From Bacteriovoracaceae bacterium (GTDB lineage: Bacteria > Bdellovibrionota > Bacteriovoracia > Bacteriovoracales > Bacteriovoracaceae), in the NCBI GenBank assembly GCA_003245675.1, contig QKCN01000094.1, forward strand, positions 1 to 55,151: a stretch of DNA of 55,151 nucleotides, in the 5' to 3' direction. Shown in pieces: positions 26,254 to 33,950 of this stretch. The notes beneath the pieces were generated by a model. That model did not search any database. It saw nothing but the letters and a program-made list of their open reading frames with translations, and was not told the origin of the DNA. Position numbers and translations under genes: made by a program. How positions within the stretch are numbered: position 1 is the first letter of the stretch; each line of letters opens with the position of its first letter.

Positions 26254-28084
26254 TCTTCTCCCTGTTCTTTTTTGGGCCTGCGCAAGTGGACATATGTCTG
26301 CACTAGAGGAGGCTTCAGAAAAACATCCTGTCGTTTCGCTGGGGCAGACGGAAAAAGATTCGAGGCAAGATAAAAAGGATGCTTCACTCTCTTTATTGGA
26401 AAAATTTTCTGATGATTTGCAAGAACAAAAAATGAAAATGGATGCAGAGCCTTTTTTGGTTTCTACCGCTCAAAGGACATTTGTCGAAAGTGGTGAAGCC
26501 TATGGATTAGGCGGGATTCAAGCTGTTCGTTTTTATGCAGTTGATTTTGATGCTGATGGATACACTGATCTAGTTAGTCTGCCAGATCATTTTGCTTTTC
26601 CTGAGTTTCGACGTTTTGATGCTAAAAAGAAACGATTTGAATTGATAAAATATTCTCCCTTTGCAAAAGATTTACGCGCTTCTTTTTTGATCTTTGTGGA
26701 CCTGGATCGAGATGGGCTGCTGGATTTGCTTTTGGGAACTTTAAATCAAAAGAGTGAATTGCAAAAGCAGAAGCTAAGCCTTTACAAAGCTGAGAAAAAA
26801 AAAGGCAGAATTTTATATCAGAAAAAAGAGCTGCCTAAGAAGTTTTTGGCCGGTCCCAATGCCTCTGTTTCTGTCTTAGATTATAATTTAGATGGGCTTA
26901 TGGACCTTTTTGTCGGTAATTGGCTTAAAGATGCTCATCACAACCCTCGACCTATGCCCGATCAATTCCTAGAGGCAATAAGTCCTTTTCAATTTAAAGA
27001 GCTATCACTTGTCTTGACTGATGAATATAAAACACATGCTGACCATAATGAGTTTTATATGAATGCTCGTCCTACTTTTTCATCTTCAACTTGTGATCTC
27101 AATCAAGATGGTTATCCCGATATTTTGACGACATCAACGGGAGGCTTTGCTAATAAGTTATGGATGAATGAGGCTGATCCTAGAGCGGAAGCTGGATTTC
27201 GCTATTTCCTCAATCGAGGAGAGGTTTCTGGATATGCTCATGATGATCAGGGCAAAATGGAGTTGTCAGGAGGAGGCAATAGCTTTTTTTCTTCCTGTGC
27301 TGATTTTGATCATGATGGAATTATGGATATTTTTCTCGGCGAAGTTTTTTCTTATTTTGATCCACCAACACGAGATAAATCCAGTATCCTCAAAGGAAAT
27401 TTCCAAGGAGATATACCTTCCTTTTTGCGTTTTGATTATGTCAATGATGAGAATATTGAAAAATGGCAGCAGGGTGATCGCAGGGCCGTATGGGTTGATT
27501 TAAACCTTGATGGAAATTTAGATCTCATTGTTGAAAATACAGGTATGCCTCCGAACTCTCGTTTGGTAACTTTTTTGCAAGAAAAAGATCATGGATTTCA
27601 AGATGTCGCAAAAGACTGGGGACTTAATCTTTTAAATCCCTCAGGCATTGTAGTGCTAGATGTCGATCGTGATGGAAGACCAGATATCTTAAGTGGCCAA
27701 ACGTCAGTTCGCGAAAAAACTTATCAACCAAAAATTTATTTATTTAAGAATATGATCAAGCCAGAAGGTCAGCACTTGCGAATTTATCCCCAATTTAAAT
27801 CAGGGCAAGCAGCTGCGCTTGGGGCAATGGTGAAATTGATAACAGATAAGCAAGTGAGACGTTTTTGGTATGAGTTATCCCAAGGGGGGCTTTCTTCTCA
27901 AAATGAGGAAGGAATTTTTGTTGCTTGGCCTCACAATGAAAAAATTCAGCAATTGGAAATTCGCTTTCCCCTCAAAAATAAACAAGGAAAAGTTCTTTCC
28001 CAAGTGATCCCTCTTAAGCCACAAGACTTAAAAGGCAAAAAAGAATTCTATATTGATGAGACTGGAAAGGCCCTTTTTAAATAA
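26234..28084 (+). CDS. exported FG-GAP/VCBS-repeat protein with UnbV-like C-terminus
   Basis: This is a predicted lipoprotein beta-propeller, 616 residues. The signal region LRLSLLPVLFWAC has a plausible lipobox (Cys16). Seven calcium-loop repeats of the type DxDxDGxxDL are visible, for example VDFDADGYTDLVSL, VDLDRDGLLDLLLG, CDLNQDGYPDILTT and LDVDRDGRPDILSG, spread over about 104-475. The last 100 residues resemble the ASPIC/UnbV module. The start is a TTG with AGGTG upstream, inside the end of the acyl-CoA dehydrogenase gene, so translation is coupled. FG-GAP proteins often mediate adhesion or matrix contact; the actual role is unknown. Confidence 0.82.
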   Translation: MISLRLSLLPVLFWACASGHMSALEEASEKHPVVSLGQTEKDSRQDKKDASLSLLEKFSDDLQEQKMKMDAEPFLVSTAQRTFVESGEAYGLGGIQAVRFYAVDFDADGYTDLVSLPDHFAFPEFRRFDAKKKRFELIKYSPFAKDLRASFLIFVDLDRDGLLDLLLGTLNQKSELQKQKLSLYKAEKKKGRILYQKKELPKKFLAGPNASVSVLDYNLDGLMDLFVGNWLKDAHHNPRPMPDQFLEAISPFQFKELSLVLTDEYKTHADHNEFYMNARPTFSSSTCDLNQDGYPDILTTSTGGFANKLWMNEADPRAEAGFRYFLNRGEVSGYAHDDQGKMELSGGGNSFFSSCADFDHDGIMDIFLGEVFSYFDPPTRDKSSILKGNFQGDIPSFLRFDYVNDENIEKWQQGDRRAVWVDLNLDGNLDLIVENTGMPPNSRLVTFLQEKDHGFQDVAKDWGLNLLNPSGIVVLDVDRDGRPDILSGQTSVREKTYQPKIYLFKNMIKPEGQHLRIYPQFKSGQAAALGAMVKLITDKQVRRFWYELSQGGLSSQNEEGIFVAWPHNEKIQQLEIRFPLKNKQGKVLSQVIPLKPQDLKGKKEFYIDETGKALFK

Positions 28085-28096
28085 GGGCCTGTCTTT
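28068..28096. terminator. hairpin shared by two convergent gene ends
   Basis: AGGCCCTT (28068-28075) pairs exactly with AAGGGCCT (28083-28090) around a seven-base loop and is followed by a T-rich stretch on the plus strand. The hairpin contains the stop codons of both the FG-GAP gene and the LysR gene, which overlap by eight bases. Confidence 0.5.
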
Positions 28097-28892
28097 TTAC
28101 TTCTTCAATAAACTCTTTAAAATGTCCTGGGAGAATTTTGTAGTTTAGTGTGGCCATGTAAATACTAGAGGCTTCACTGGAAGAGTTTTTCATTTCAATT
28201 TTAAAGAGACGATCGTTGCTGCGCAAAATATGTTCTGGAACGATTGCAATACCAACATTTTGCTTAACGAGCTGAATGATTGATGTGATTGAGCGAACAC
28301 AAAATATTTTTTTGCTGCGACGTTTGTACAGGCGGAATAGGTAATCTTGCTCATCGTAAACAACCCAGTTGTAGGAGCTGATTTTTGATTGTTCGACTTC
28401 TTTTTTGCTGATAAGTACGAGTTTTTCGTTGAAAAGCTTCAAAGAACTCACAAGCTCATTTTGGATATTCTCAGGAGTAAAGATAATATCAAATTTGCCT
28501 TCATTGATTCCTTGTTTAAGCTCCTGAGGAGTGCCGATTGTCACTTCCACATTGTGCGGAAATTTATTGCTGTATTCACCAATAATATTCGTCAGCCAGG
28601 TCTCCAAAAGACCGTGTAAGGTTCCAATGCGAATAACTTTTATGGCCTCACTTTCGAAAATGTTTTCCATGGATTTTTCGAATTGCTGAACTGCGCGAAA
28701 AAGTTCAATTCCTTTTTCGGTAAGAAGAACTTTTTTAGAGGAGCGGATAATAAGTTCTTGTCCAATCGATTCCTCTAATAGCTTTATTTGTCTACTGACT
28801 GCTGACTGAGCAATATTGAGGGCCTCTGCCGCTTTAGAAAAGCTAAGTAGTTTTGCCGTCGTCATAAAAGCTTTAAGATAACGATAATCCAT
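28077..28892 (-). CDS. LysR-family transcriptional regulator
   Basis: This is a cytoplasmic DNA-binding regulator. Residues 1-60 contain the LysR winged helix-turn-helix (LSFSKAAEALNIAQSAVSRQIKLLEESIGQELIIRSS), and residues 90-270 form the periplasmic-binding-protein-like effector domain. At 271 residues it is slightly shorter than the usual 290-310, with a reduced C-terminal end. GGAG six bases before the ATG supports the start. It lies downstream of the phosphopantetheinyl transferase gene on the same strand but 80 bases away, so it may have its own promoter. Its target and effector cannot be read from the sequence. Confidence 0.9.
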   Translation of the reverse strand: MDYRYLKAFMTTAKLLSFSKAAEALNIAQSAVSRQIKLLEESIGQELIIRSSKKVLLTEKGIELFRAVQQFEKSMENIFESEAIKVIRIGTLHGLLETWLTNIIGEYSNKFPHNVEVTIGTPQELKQGINEGKFDIIFTPENIQNELVSSLKLFNEKLVLISKKEVEQSKISSYNWVVYDEQDYLFRLYKRRSKKIFCVRSITSIIQLVKQNVGIAIVPEHILRSNDRLFKIEMKNSSSEASSIYMATLNYKILPGHFKEFIEEVKRQALI

Positions 28893-28971
28893 ATAATCTC
28901 CGTTTAAAACCTATCTAATTATTGAAATATTTATAATGGGCAATAGAATAAATGTAAACAAAAATCGAGAC

Positions 28972-29598
28972 TTAAATTTGGGAATTCTTTTGGGATAAAG
29001 AGGCAATGGCAATAATAAAATCTTGATTTAGGGCATTTTTCTTTTCAAGGTAAATCTGTGCATGGGGAGTGCAAAAATCCGAGTAGGCGATATCCTCTTG
29101 GAGGTATAGGGACTTAAGTAATTGCTGATCTTGGGGAAGACTTTCTGAGAGGGCCTTAAAACCAGCTTCTTTTTTGACCCAAAGATCAAGCAATTGCTCT
29201 TCTTTTTGATCCTTGTCATTTTTAAATAGATGCCTTGCATTTACTGCAATCTGTCTTGAGGCTATTTCAAAATCGATGCCTATAGGGCCAGAGGCACAGC
29301 AAGCAAGGGCATAATCTTGAGTATGGGAAAGAGAGTAGAAGAGAGGTATTCCTTCAAATAATAGAGCGTAATTTTGAGGAGACTTTTGGACCGCTGCTCG
29401 AGGTATATTTAGGGATTCAAGCAATTTGAGTAGACCCAAGCGAGCATTATAATAAGAGAGCTTTCTTTTTTCCCCCATCTTTTGTTTCGGAGGGGGGAAA
29501 AGATAGTCGATTAAGCTTTGTTGCTCCAAACTGAGCGGCATACTGTTTTGAAGCAAGCAAACTTTAAAATCATGAATTTTAAAAAATGCCAGCTCCAT
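28972..29598 (-). CDS. 4'-phosphopantetheinyl transferase
   Basis: This enzyme should transfer the phosphopantetheine arm of coenzyme A to a serine of a carrier protein. The family motifs are present: the SH pair (Ser91-His92) in YSLSHTQDYA, IGIDFE with Asp109 and Glu111 for magnesium, and WVKKEAGFKAL with Glu144 and Lys148. At 208 residues it is of the Sfp/EntD type, not the small AcpS type. Its ATG overlaps the speA stop codon by one base (TAATG), so it is translated after speA. No carrier protein or synthase lies next to it. It could serve the cell's general acyl carrier protein if AcpS is absent. Confidence 0.82.
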   Translation of the reverse strand: MELAFFKIHDFKVCLLQNSMPLSLEQQSLIDYLFPPPKQKMGEKRKLSYYNARLGLLKLLESLNIPRAAVQKSPQNYALLFEGIPLFYSLSHTQDYALACCASGPIGIDFEIASRQIAVNARHLFKNDKDQKEEQLLDLWVKKEAGFKALSESLPQDQQLLKSLYLQEDIAYSDFCTPHAQIYLEKKNALNQDFIIAIASLSQKNSQI

Positions 29599-31514
29599 TA
29601 TTCAGCCAGATATGTATAGCTCTCCAAGCAAGACTCGTAAAAATCCGTTAATTTGACGGCCTGGCGGGGTCTAATCTTTCCTCTTTGTACTTGCTTATCA
29701 AGGGCCCTCTTTATGGTTTGGGCCAACATGCGAGGCGAATATTGCATTAGTGAGAGAACATCTTCTGCCGTATTACCATTAATCACTTCTTCGATATAGA
29801 AGTTATCTGGATCTTCCCGATCAAAGTAAATATGAACTTCATTGAGTCTGCCAAAAAGGTTATGAAGATCGCCCATCACGTCTTGGTAGGCTCCAGTTAA
29901 AAAAGCTCCAATTGGGTATTTTTCACCTTCTTCGATGGCATGAAGTGGAAGGACCTTGCTGCAATCTTCACTGCTGACGAAGTTATCAATATGCCCATCA
30001 GAATCACAAGTGATGTCTGCCAAGGTCCCTAAGCGAGTTGGTTTTTCGTTAAGTCTTTGGATGGGTAAAATGGGAATGACTTGGTCGATGGCCCAAGCAT
30101 CTGGAAGTGACTGAAAGAGTGAGAAATTTGAGTAGTAGAGATCTGCCAGTTTTATTCTGAGATTTTCAATTTCTTCTGGGACTTCTTCATGGTCACGTGT
30201 GAGTTGGATGATTTTTCTGCAGATTTGTCCATAGACCGTTTCGATTCTTGCTCTTTCGTCCAAGCCTAAAATTCCAAGGTTGAAAGCATAGATGCTTTCA
30301 TTTTTCTTTTGAATAGCATCATTGTAGATATCTAGATAATTGTCTTCGGTGAGGTCTTGCACGAGTTCTCGCATGTTTTTGACGAGGACATGCTCTCCTG
30401 CTGTTTTTTCGACAGAGGGTTCATTTTCAGAATATTCGGTGCGGTCGAAAACATTGAAGATGATGCAGGAGTGGTAAGCCGTAAGGGCCCGCCCTGTTTC
30501 GGTTACAATATTGGGGTGATCTACTTCTTCAAGGTCGCAGATTTCTTTTAAGATATATACGACGTCACCGGCATAGTCTTCTAGTGAGTAATTGATGGAA
30601 GAATTAGAAGTTGCTTTAGCCCCTTCATAGTCAACACCAACTCCGCCCCCAGCATCAAAATAGCGAATGGGAACACCCATTTTAGCAAGCTTGGCAAATA
30701 CACGAGCCCCTTCGGTGATCGCATCTTTAATGGAGCGGATATCTGTAATTTGACTGCCGATATGGAAATGAAAGAGTTGTAGGCACTCCAATTTGTTTTT
30801 TTCTTTGAGAAGATTTACGACTTTGAGAATTTCAGCAATCGTTAATCCAAATTTTGCTTTTTCTCCCCCTGAATGGGCCCATTTCCCAGAGCCTTCAGCC
30901 GCCAATTTTGCCCGTATACCAATTATGGGCTCAACGTCTAATTCTTCTGCAAGTTTGAGTAGACGGGGTAACTCATTGAATTTTTCAATAACGACAATGA
31001 TTTTTCGTCCCAGGGTTCTGCCTAGTAGTGCAAGCTTTAAAAAGTCGTCATCTTTGTATCCGTTACAAATCGTTAGGGCATTGATATTTGTATTATTGGC
31101 CAAAACGGCCAACAACTCCGCTTTACTACCTGCTTCTAAGCCTACATGGTAGCGATTTCCAGCGTCGACGACTTCTTCTACAACTTCTCTTAGCTGATTT
31201 ACCTTGATCGGGTAGACGCCGTAATAAGTTCCATTAAATTTGGCTTCTTCAATCGTATTTTGGAAGACCTTGTTTATGCTGGCCAATTGTGTGCGCAAAA
31301 TATCTTGAAAGCGAATAACAGCTGGAAGCTGGATATAATTTTTTTCCATTTCTTCCAAAACTTTAGACATATCAATAGAGGATTCAGGGGTTTTAAAAGG
31401 AAAAACATGGAGATTTCCATTTTCTCCGACTTGGAAATATCCTTCACTCCAGCGGCTAACGCGATAGAGGTAATCTGCATCTTCAATAGTCCAATCTTGT
31501 TTTTGTTCACTCAT
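29598..31514 (-). CDS. speA: biosynthetic arginine decarboxylase
   Basis: This PLP enzyme converts arginine to agmatine in polyamine synthesis. At 638 residues it matches the SpeA size. The PLP lysine is Lys104 in YPIKVNQ. The barrel shows HFHIGSQITDI, RYFDAGGGVGVDYEG (phosphate site) and ETGRALTAYHS, and the C-terminal beta domain has ITCDSDGHID, where the cysteine contributes to the active site. GAGGA upstream supports the ATG. Agmatinase or agmatine deiminase genes are not seen nearby. The gene overlaps the phosphopantetheinyl transferase gene by one base. Confidence 0.96.
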   Translation of the reverse strand: MSEQKQDWTIEDADYLYRVSRWSEGYFQVGENGNLHVFPFKTPESSIDMSKVLEEMEKNYIQLPAVIRFQDILRTQLASINKVFQNTIEEAKFNGTYYGVYPIKVNQLREVVEEVVDAGNRYHVGLEAGSKAELLAVLANNTNINALTICNGYKDDDFLKLALLGRTLGRKIIVVIEKFNELPRLLKLAEELDVEPIIGIRAKLAAEGSGKWAHSGGEKAKFGLTIAEILKVVNLLKEKNKLECLQLFHFHIGSQITDIRSIKDAITEGARVFAKLAKMGVPIRYFDAGGGVGVDYEGAKATSNSSINYSLEDYAGDVVYILKEICDLEEVDHPNIVTETGRALTAYHSCIIFNVFDRTEYSENEPSVEKTAGEHVLVKNMRELVQDLTEDNYLDIYNDAIQKKNESIYAFNLGILGLDERARIETVYGQICRKIIQLTRDHEEVPEEIENLRIKLADLYYSNFSLFQSLPDAWAIDQVIPILPIQRLNEKPTRLGTLADITCDSDGHIDNFVSSEDCSKVLPLHAIEEGEKYPIGAFLTGAYQDVMGDLHNLFGRLNEVHIYFDREDPDNFYIEEVINGNTAEDVLSLMQYSPRMLAQTIKRALDKQVQRGKIRPRQAVKLTDFYESCLESYTYLAE

Positions 31515-31627
31515 ATTATTGTCCTCAAATAATGGCGGTATTTTGAGGGGTAAAATATAGGAACAAAAGAGGATTTGTCTATGAAAAAGGGGGAGGAATG
31601 TATTCTTTATCTATGTTTAAAGGAGAT

Positions 31628-31652
31628 AAAAAAGGCCGGAAATGTTCCGGCC
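31628..31652 (-). terminator. Rho-independent terminator after ilvE
   Basis: The stem GGCCGGAA/TTCCGGCC (31634-31641 and 31645-31652) with a three-base loop is followed on the minus strand by six T residues. It lies 30 bases after the ilvE stop and separates ilvE from speA. Confidence 0.9.
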
Positions 31653-31681
31653 TTCTGGATTATATCAAATGAGAGATTTGA

Positions 31682-32764
31682 TTAAAGAACTGGAGTTATT
31701 TTTTGGATCCAACCTTCTGGTCCTTGCTCAATACCTGATTGGATATTGAGAAGGCGTTGACGAAGCTTGTTGGCCACAGGGGCCGCTTTGTGGTCGCGAA
31801 GCTCTATACTTTCGCCATCATGTCCTAATGCCAGCGATTTTACGGGGGCGACAATTGCTGCAGTCCCACAAGCAAATGCTTCTGTACATTCACCCTTTTT
31901 AATTTGCTCCATGAGAACATTGATATCCATGCGGTATTCTTTAGTTGTAATTCCCATTTCACGAGCAAGCTCTAAAAGAGATCGACGGGTAATTCCATCA
32001 AGAATAGTATCTGTGAGTTCTGGAGTATGGAGTTCACCGTTAACAATTGCACAGAAATTCATTCCTGACATTTCTTCAATATATTTTTTGTTGATGGCAT
32101 CAAGCCATAAAATCATATCAAACCCTTTCTCCTTCATTTTAATTGCAGAGAAAAGACTTTGACCGTAGTTACAACCTGTTTTGGAGTATCCGGTTCCACC
32201 AGGAGTTGCACGAGCTGCTTCATTTTCCACCATGATTTTGACGGCAGGAGTGCTGCTGCTGAAATAAGATTCAGACGGAGAGGCAACAACAAGGTATTTA
32301 TAGCTATTAGAAGGATTAACTTTTAGCTCTCTTTGAGTTGCAATCATGAAGGGGCGAATATAAAGAGAAGCACCCATTTGTTCTGGAACAAGTGCAGAAC
32401 AGTAAGAGGCAAGGGCATGAACTGATTCAAGAATGGCATCTTCTGGAACTTCTGGCATGGCCATACGATAAGCTGATTTATTGAAGCGTTTGGCATTTAG
32501 CTCGGGACGGAATAGTTGGATTTCGCCGGTAGCTGTTTTGTATGCTTTAAGCCCTTCAAAAATTTCTTGAGCATAGTGAAGAACTTTACTGCAAGGATCG
32601 AGAGGGATTGGTCCATAAGGGATAAGTTTCATATCTGACCATTTGCCATCTTCGTAATCTGCTTCAATCATGACAGGGGCCATGACTTTTCCAAACCCTA
32701 ACTGCGGAGGAAGTTTAAAATCTTTAAGTTTTAATAGGGCGGATTCATCTGCAATAAGTTTCAT
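31682..32764 (-). CDS. ilvE: branched-chain amino acid aminotransferase
   Basis: This cytoplasmic PLP enzyme carries out the last step of leucine, isoleucine and valine synthesis and the first of their breakdown. The 360-residue product is of the type-II BCAT (fold IV) group, with LHYAQEIFEGLKAY near residue 60, SLYIRPFMIAT, and the catalytic lysine in GYSKTGCNYGQS. EEMSGMNFCAIV, DTILDGITRRSLLELA and EAFACGTAAIVAPV complete the active site. An in-frame TTG at 32779 overlaps the AAGGAG ribosome-binding site, so I use the ATG at 32764. It is flanked by its own promoter candidate and terminator, hence monocistronic. Confidence 0.95.
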   Translation of the reverse strand: MKLIADESALLKLKDFKLPPQLGFGKVMAPVMIEADYEDGKWSDMKLIPYGPIPLDPCSKVLHYAQEIFEGLKAYKTATGEIQLFRPELNAKRFNKSAYRMAMPEVPEDAILESVHALASYCSALVPEQMGASLYIRPFMIATQRELKVNPSNSYKYLVVASPSESYFSSSTPAVKIMVENEAARATPGGTGYSKTGCNYGQSLFSAIKMKEKGFDMILWLDAINKKYIEEMSGMNFCAIVNGELHTPELTDTILDGITRRSLLELAREMGITTKEYRMDINVLMEQIKKGECTEAFACGTAAIVAPVKSLALGHDGESIELRDHKAAPVANKLRQRLLNIQSGIEQGPEGWIQKITPVL

Positions 32765-32816
32765 TTTTTTCTCCTTCAAAAAGCCAAAAATTATCTAAAA
32801 GATTGGATATCATTCA

Positions 32817-32846
32817 ATATTTGAGAACCTTTCTTAGCACAGTCAA
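32817..32846 (-). promoter_or_regulatory. candidate sigma-70 promoter for ilvE
   Basis: On the minus strand TTGACT (32841-32846) and AAATAT (32817-32822) are 18 bases apart and lie about 50 bases upstream of the ilvE start codon. The -35 box is close to consensus and the -10 box is weak. Confidence 0.4.
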
Positions 32847-33163
32847 ATGTAAATGGCCACTCACTCAGTGGATAGGGCCTCCGAAATAATTAGATAACTA
32901 TCTGAAAAAATAACGATTTTGTAAGAGGTTTTGTAAAAACTACTCTCTAATACGGACATCTTTTGCTGCTCTCTTTTTTGCGTGTTCAGCCTAAATCACT
33001 GAAATGATTTTAGTCGCCTACTTTTAGTGGCGCTATTTTAGAGGACTTTTTACGTTAAGTATCTGTTTTTGTGTTTAAGACTAGCCTTAAATACCAGCAA
33101 GAAGAGATAATTGTGAGGTCTCAAAAAGAAAGACACTTCGTGCTCCTTTTGAAAGGTACGTCA

Positions 33164-33215
33164 GTTGAAGTTCTAAGGCTTGGTTAGTCTTTACGTGCGA
33201 GTTGAAGTTTTGAGG
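33164..33215 (+). repeat. imperfect direct repeat upstream of the response regulator
   Basis: GTTGAAGTTCTAAGG (33164-33178) recurs as GTTGAAGTTTTGAGG (33201-33215), 13 of 15 bases matching, with starts 37 bases apart. The second copy ends in the ribosome-binding region. It could be an autoregulatory site of the downstream regulator. Confidence 0.35.
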
Positions 33216-33220
33216 TTCCT

Positions 33221-33889
33221 ATGGAAACCAACACTGTATGGGTTCTGGATGACAACCCGATGTTTATCTCCTTTTACCAAGCACAGCTTGGGCGAGATTA
33301 CGAAGTCATCCCATTTTCCAACCTTGACAATCTTGTCCAGACATTAAGAAGAGGGGCCCCCTCTCCTCAGTTGCTTATTACGGAAATGATACTTCCTGAT
33401 GGCAACATCTTAGATGTGCTGAAAAATGAAAGCCTTAAAAGAATGTTCAATTTCCCCATTATGGTTGTGACGGAAGTCGATGACACTTCTCTTTTGCGTC
33501 ACTCTTATCGCGAAGGAGCTGAAGAGGTATTGATCAAGCCTGTCGCCGCTTGTGAGCTGACCATTAAGGTTGAGCGCCTAATGCGTCGAGATCACAACCT
33601 GTTTCAAAAGTGGTCTATGTTGCAAGAAATGGTGCAGAGAATTGACATTAATGAGTTGACCCAGAAAGAGTCTCTTATTGTGTGCCTCTTTGTGAAATCC
33701 AAAAATCGTATCGTTTCACGCGATGCCATTCGAGAGAGCATCTGGGGAGATACTGCAGTACAAAGCAAGACCGTCGATGTTCATATCCATAACTTGCGTA
33801 AGAAAATTCTGCGATATGGTCTTAAAATTGAATCCATCGGTAATGGTGAGTGGCAGCTTGTTGAGGGGGCATTAAGTTTGAGTAATTAA
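33221..33889 (+). CDS. OmpR-type response regulator with Glu at the phosphoacceptor site
   Basis: This DNA-binding regulator of 222 residues has a receiver domain (1-118) and a winged-helix effector domain (about 130-215, with SRDAIRESIWGD and the recognition helix in KTVDVHIHNLRKKI). The acidic pair (Asp10, Asp11) and the Lys in IKP are present, but the phosphoacceptor position reads Glu55 (LLITEMILPDG) instead of Asp. Glutamate there often mimics the phosphorylated state. No histidine kinase gene is adjacent. GAGG before the ATG is the ribosome-binding site. It is followed by a bidirectional terminator shared with the facing exported-protein gene. Its targets are unknown. Confidence 0.9.
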   Translation: METNTVWVLDDNPMFISFYQAQLGRDYEVIPFSNLDNLVQTLRRGAPSPQLLITEMILPDGNILDVLKNESLKRMFNFPIMVVTEVDDTSLLRHSYREGAEEVLIKPVAACELTIKVERLMRRDHNLFQKWSMLQEMVQRIDINELTQKESLIVCLFVKSKNRIVSRDAIRESIWGDTAVQSKTVDVHIHNLRKKILRYGLKIESIGNGEWQLVEGALSLSN

Positions 33890-33909
33890 TATTGAATTAG
33901 CACAATAGT

Positions 33910-33946
33910 AAAAAAAGAGAGGCTCCTAGGGGCCTCTCTTTTTTTT
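33910..33946. terminator. bidirectional terminator between the regulator and the 898-residue protein gene
   Basis: GAGAGGC(T)C (33917 on) pairs with GGCCTCTC (33931-33938). An A run precedes the stem and a T run follows it, so the structure can terminate transcription from both strands. Confidence 0.85.
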
Positions 33947-33950
33947 ACTA

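Larger units (their letters stand above)
32765..33220. other. 456-bp gene-free region with several inverted and direct repeats
   Basis: This divergent region between ilvE and the regulator gene is the longest non-coding stretch. It holds a palindrome AGATA-AC-TATCT (32892-32903) and a hairpin AAATCA/TGATTT (32993-33010). A bulged hairpin with CGCC/GGCG arms follows directly, then TTTAAG/CTTAAA (33074-33091). Two copies of GTTGAAGTTYTRAGG (33164 and 33201) lie just before the regulator start. No conserved reading frame is apparent. A small RNA or a long control leader would explain the structure, but neither is shown. Confidence 0.4.

Noticed and set aside
28077..29598. A biosynthetic cluster around the phosphopantetheinyl transferase
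   Set aside because: The neighbours are a LysR regulator and arginine decarboxylase; there is no synthase, carrier protein or thioesterase.
32780..33220. A tRNA or CRISPR array in the structured gap
   Set aside because: I see no cloverleaf with a CCA-type end and no regularly spaced repeats; the repeats are single inverted pairs and one direct pair.
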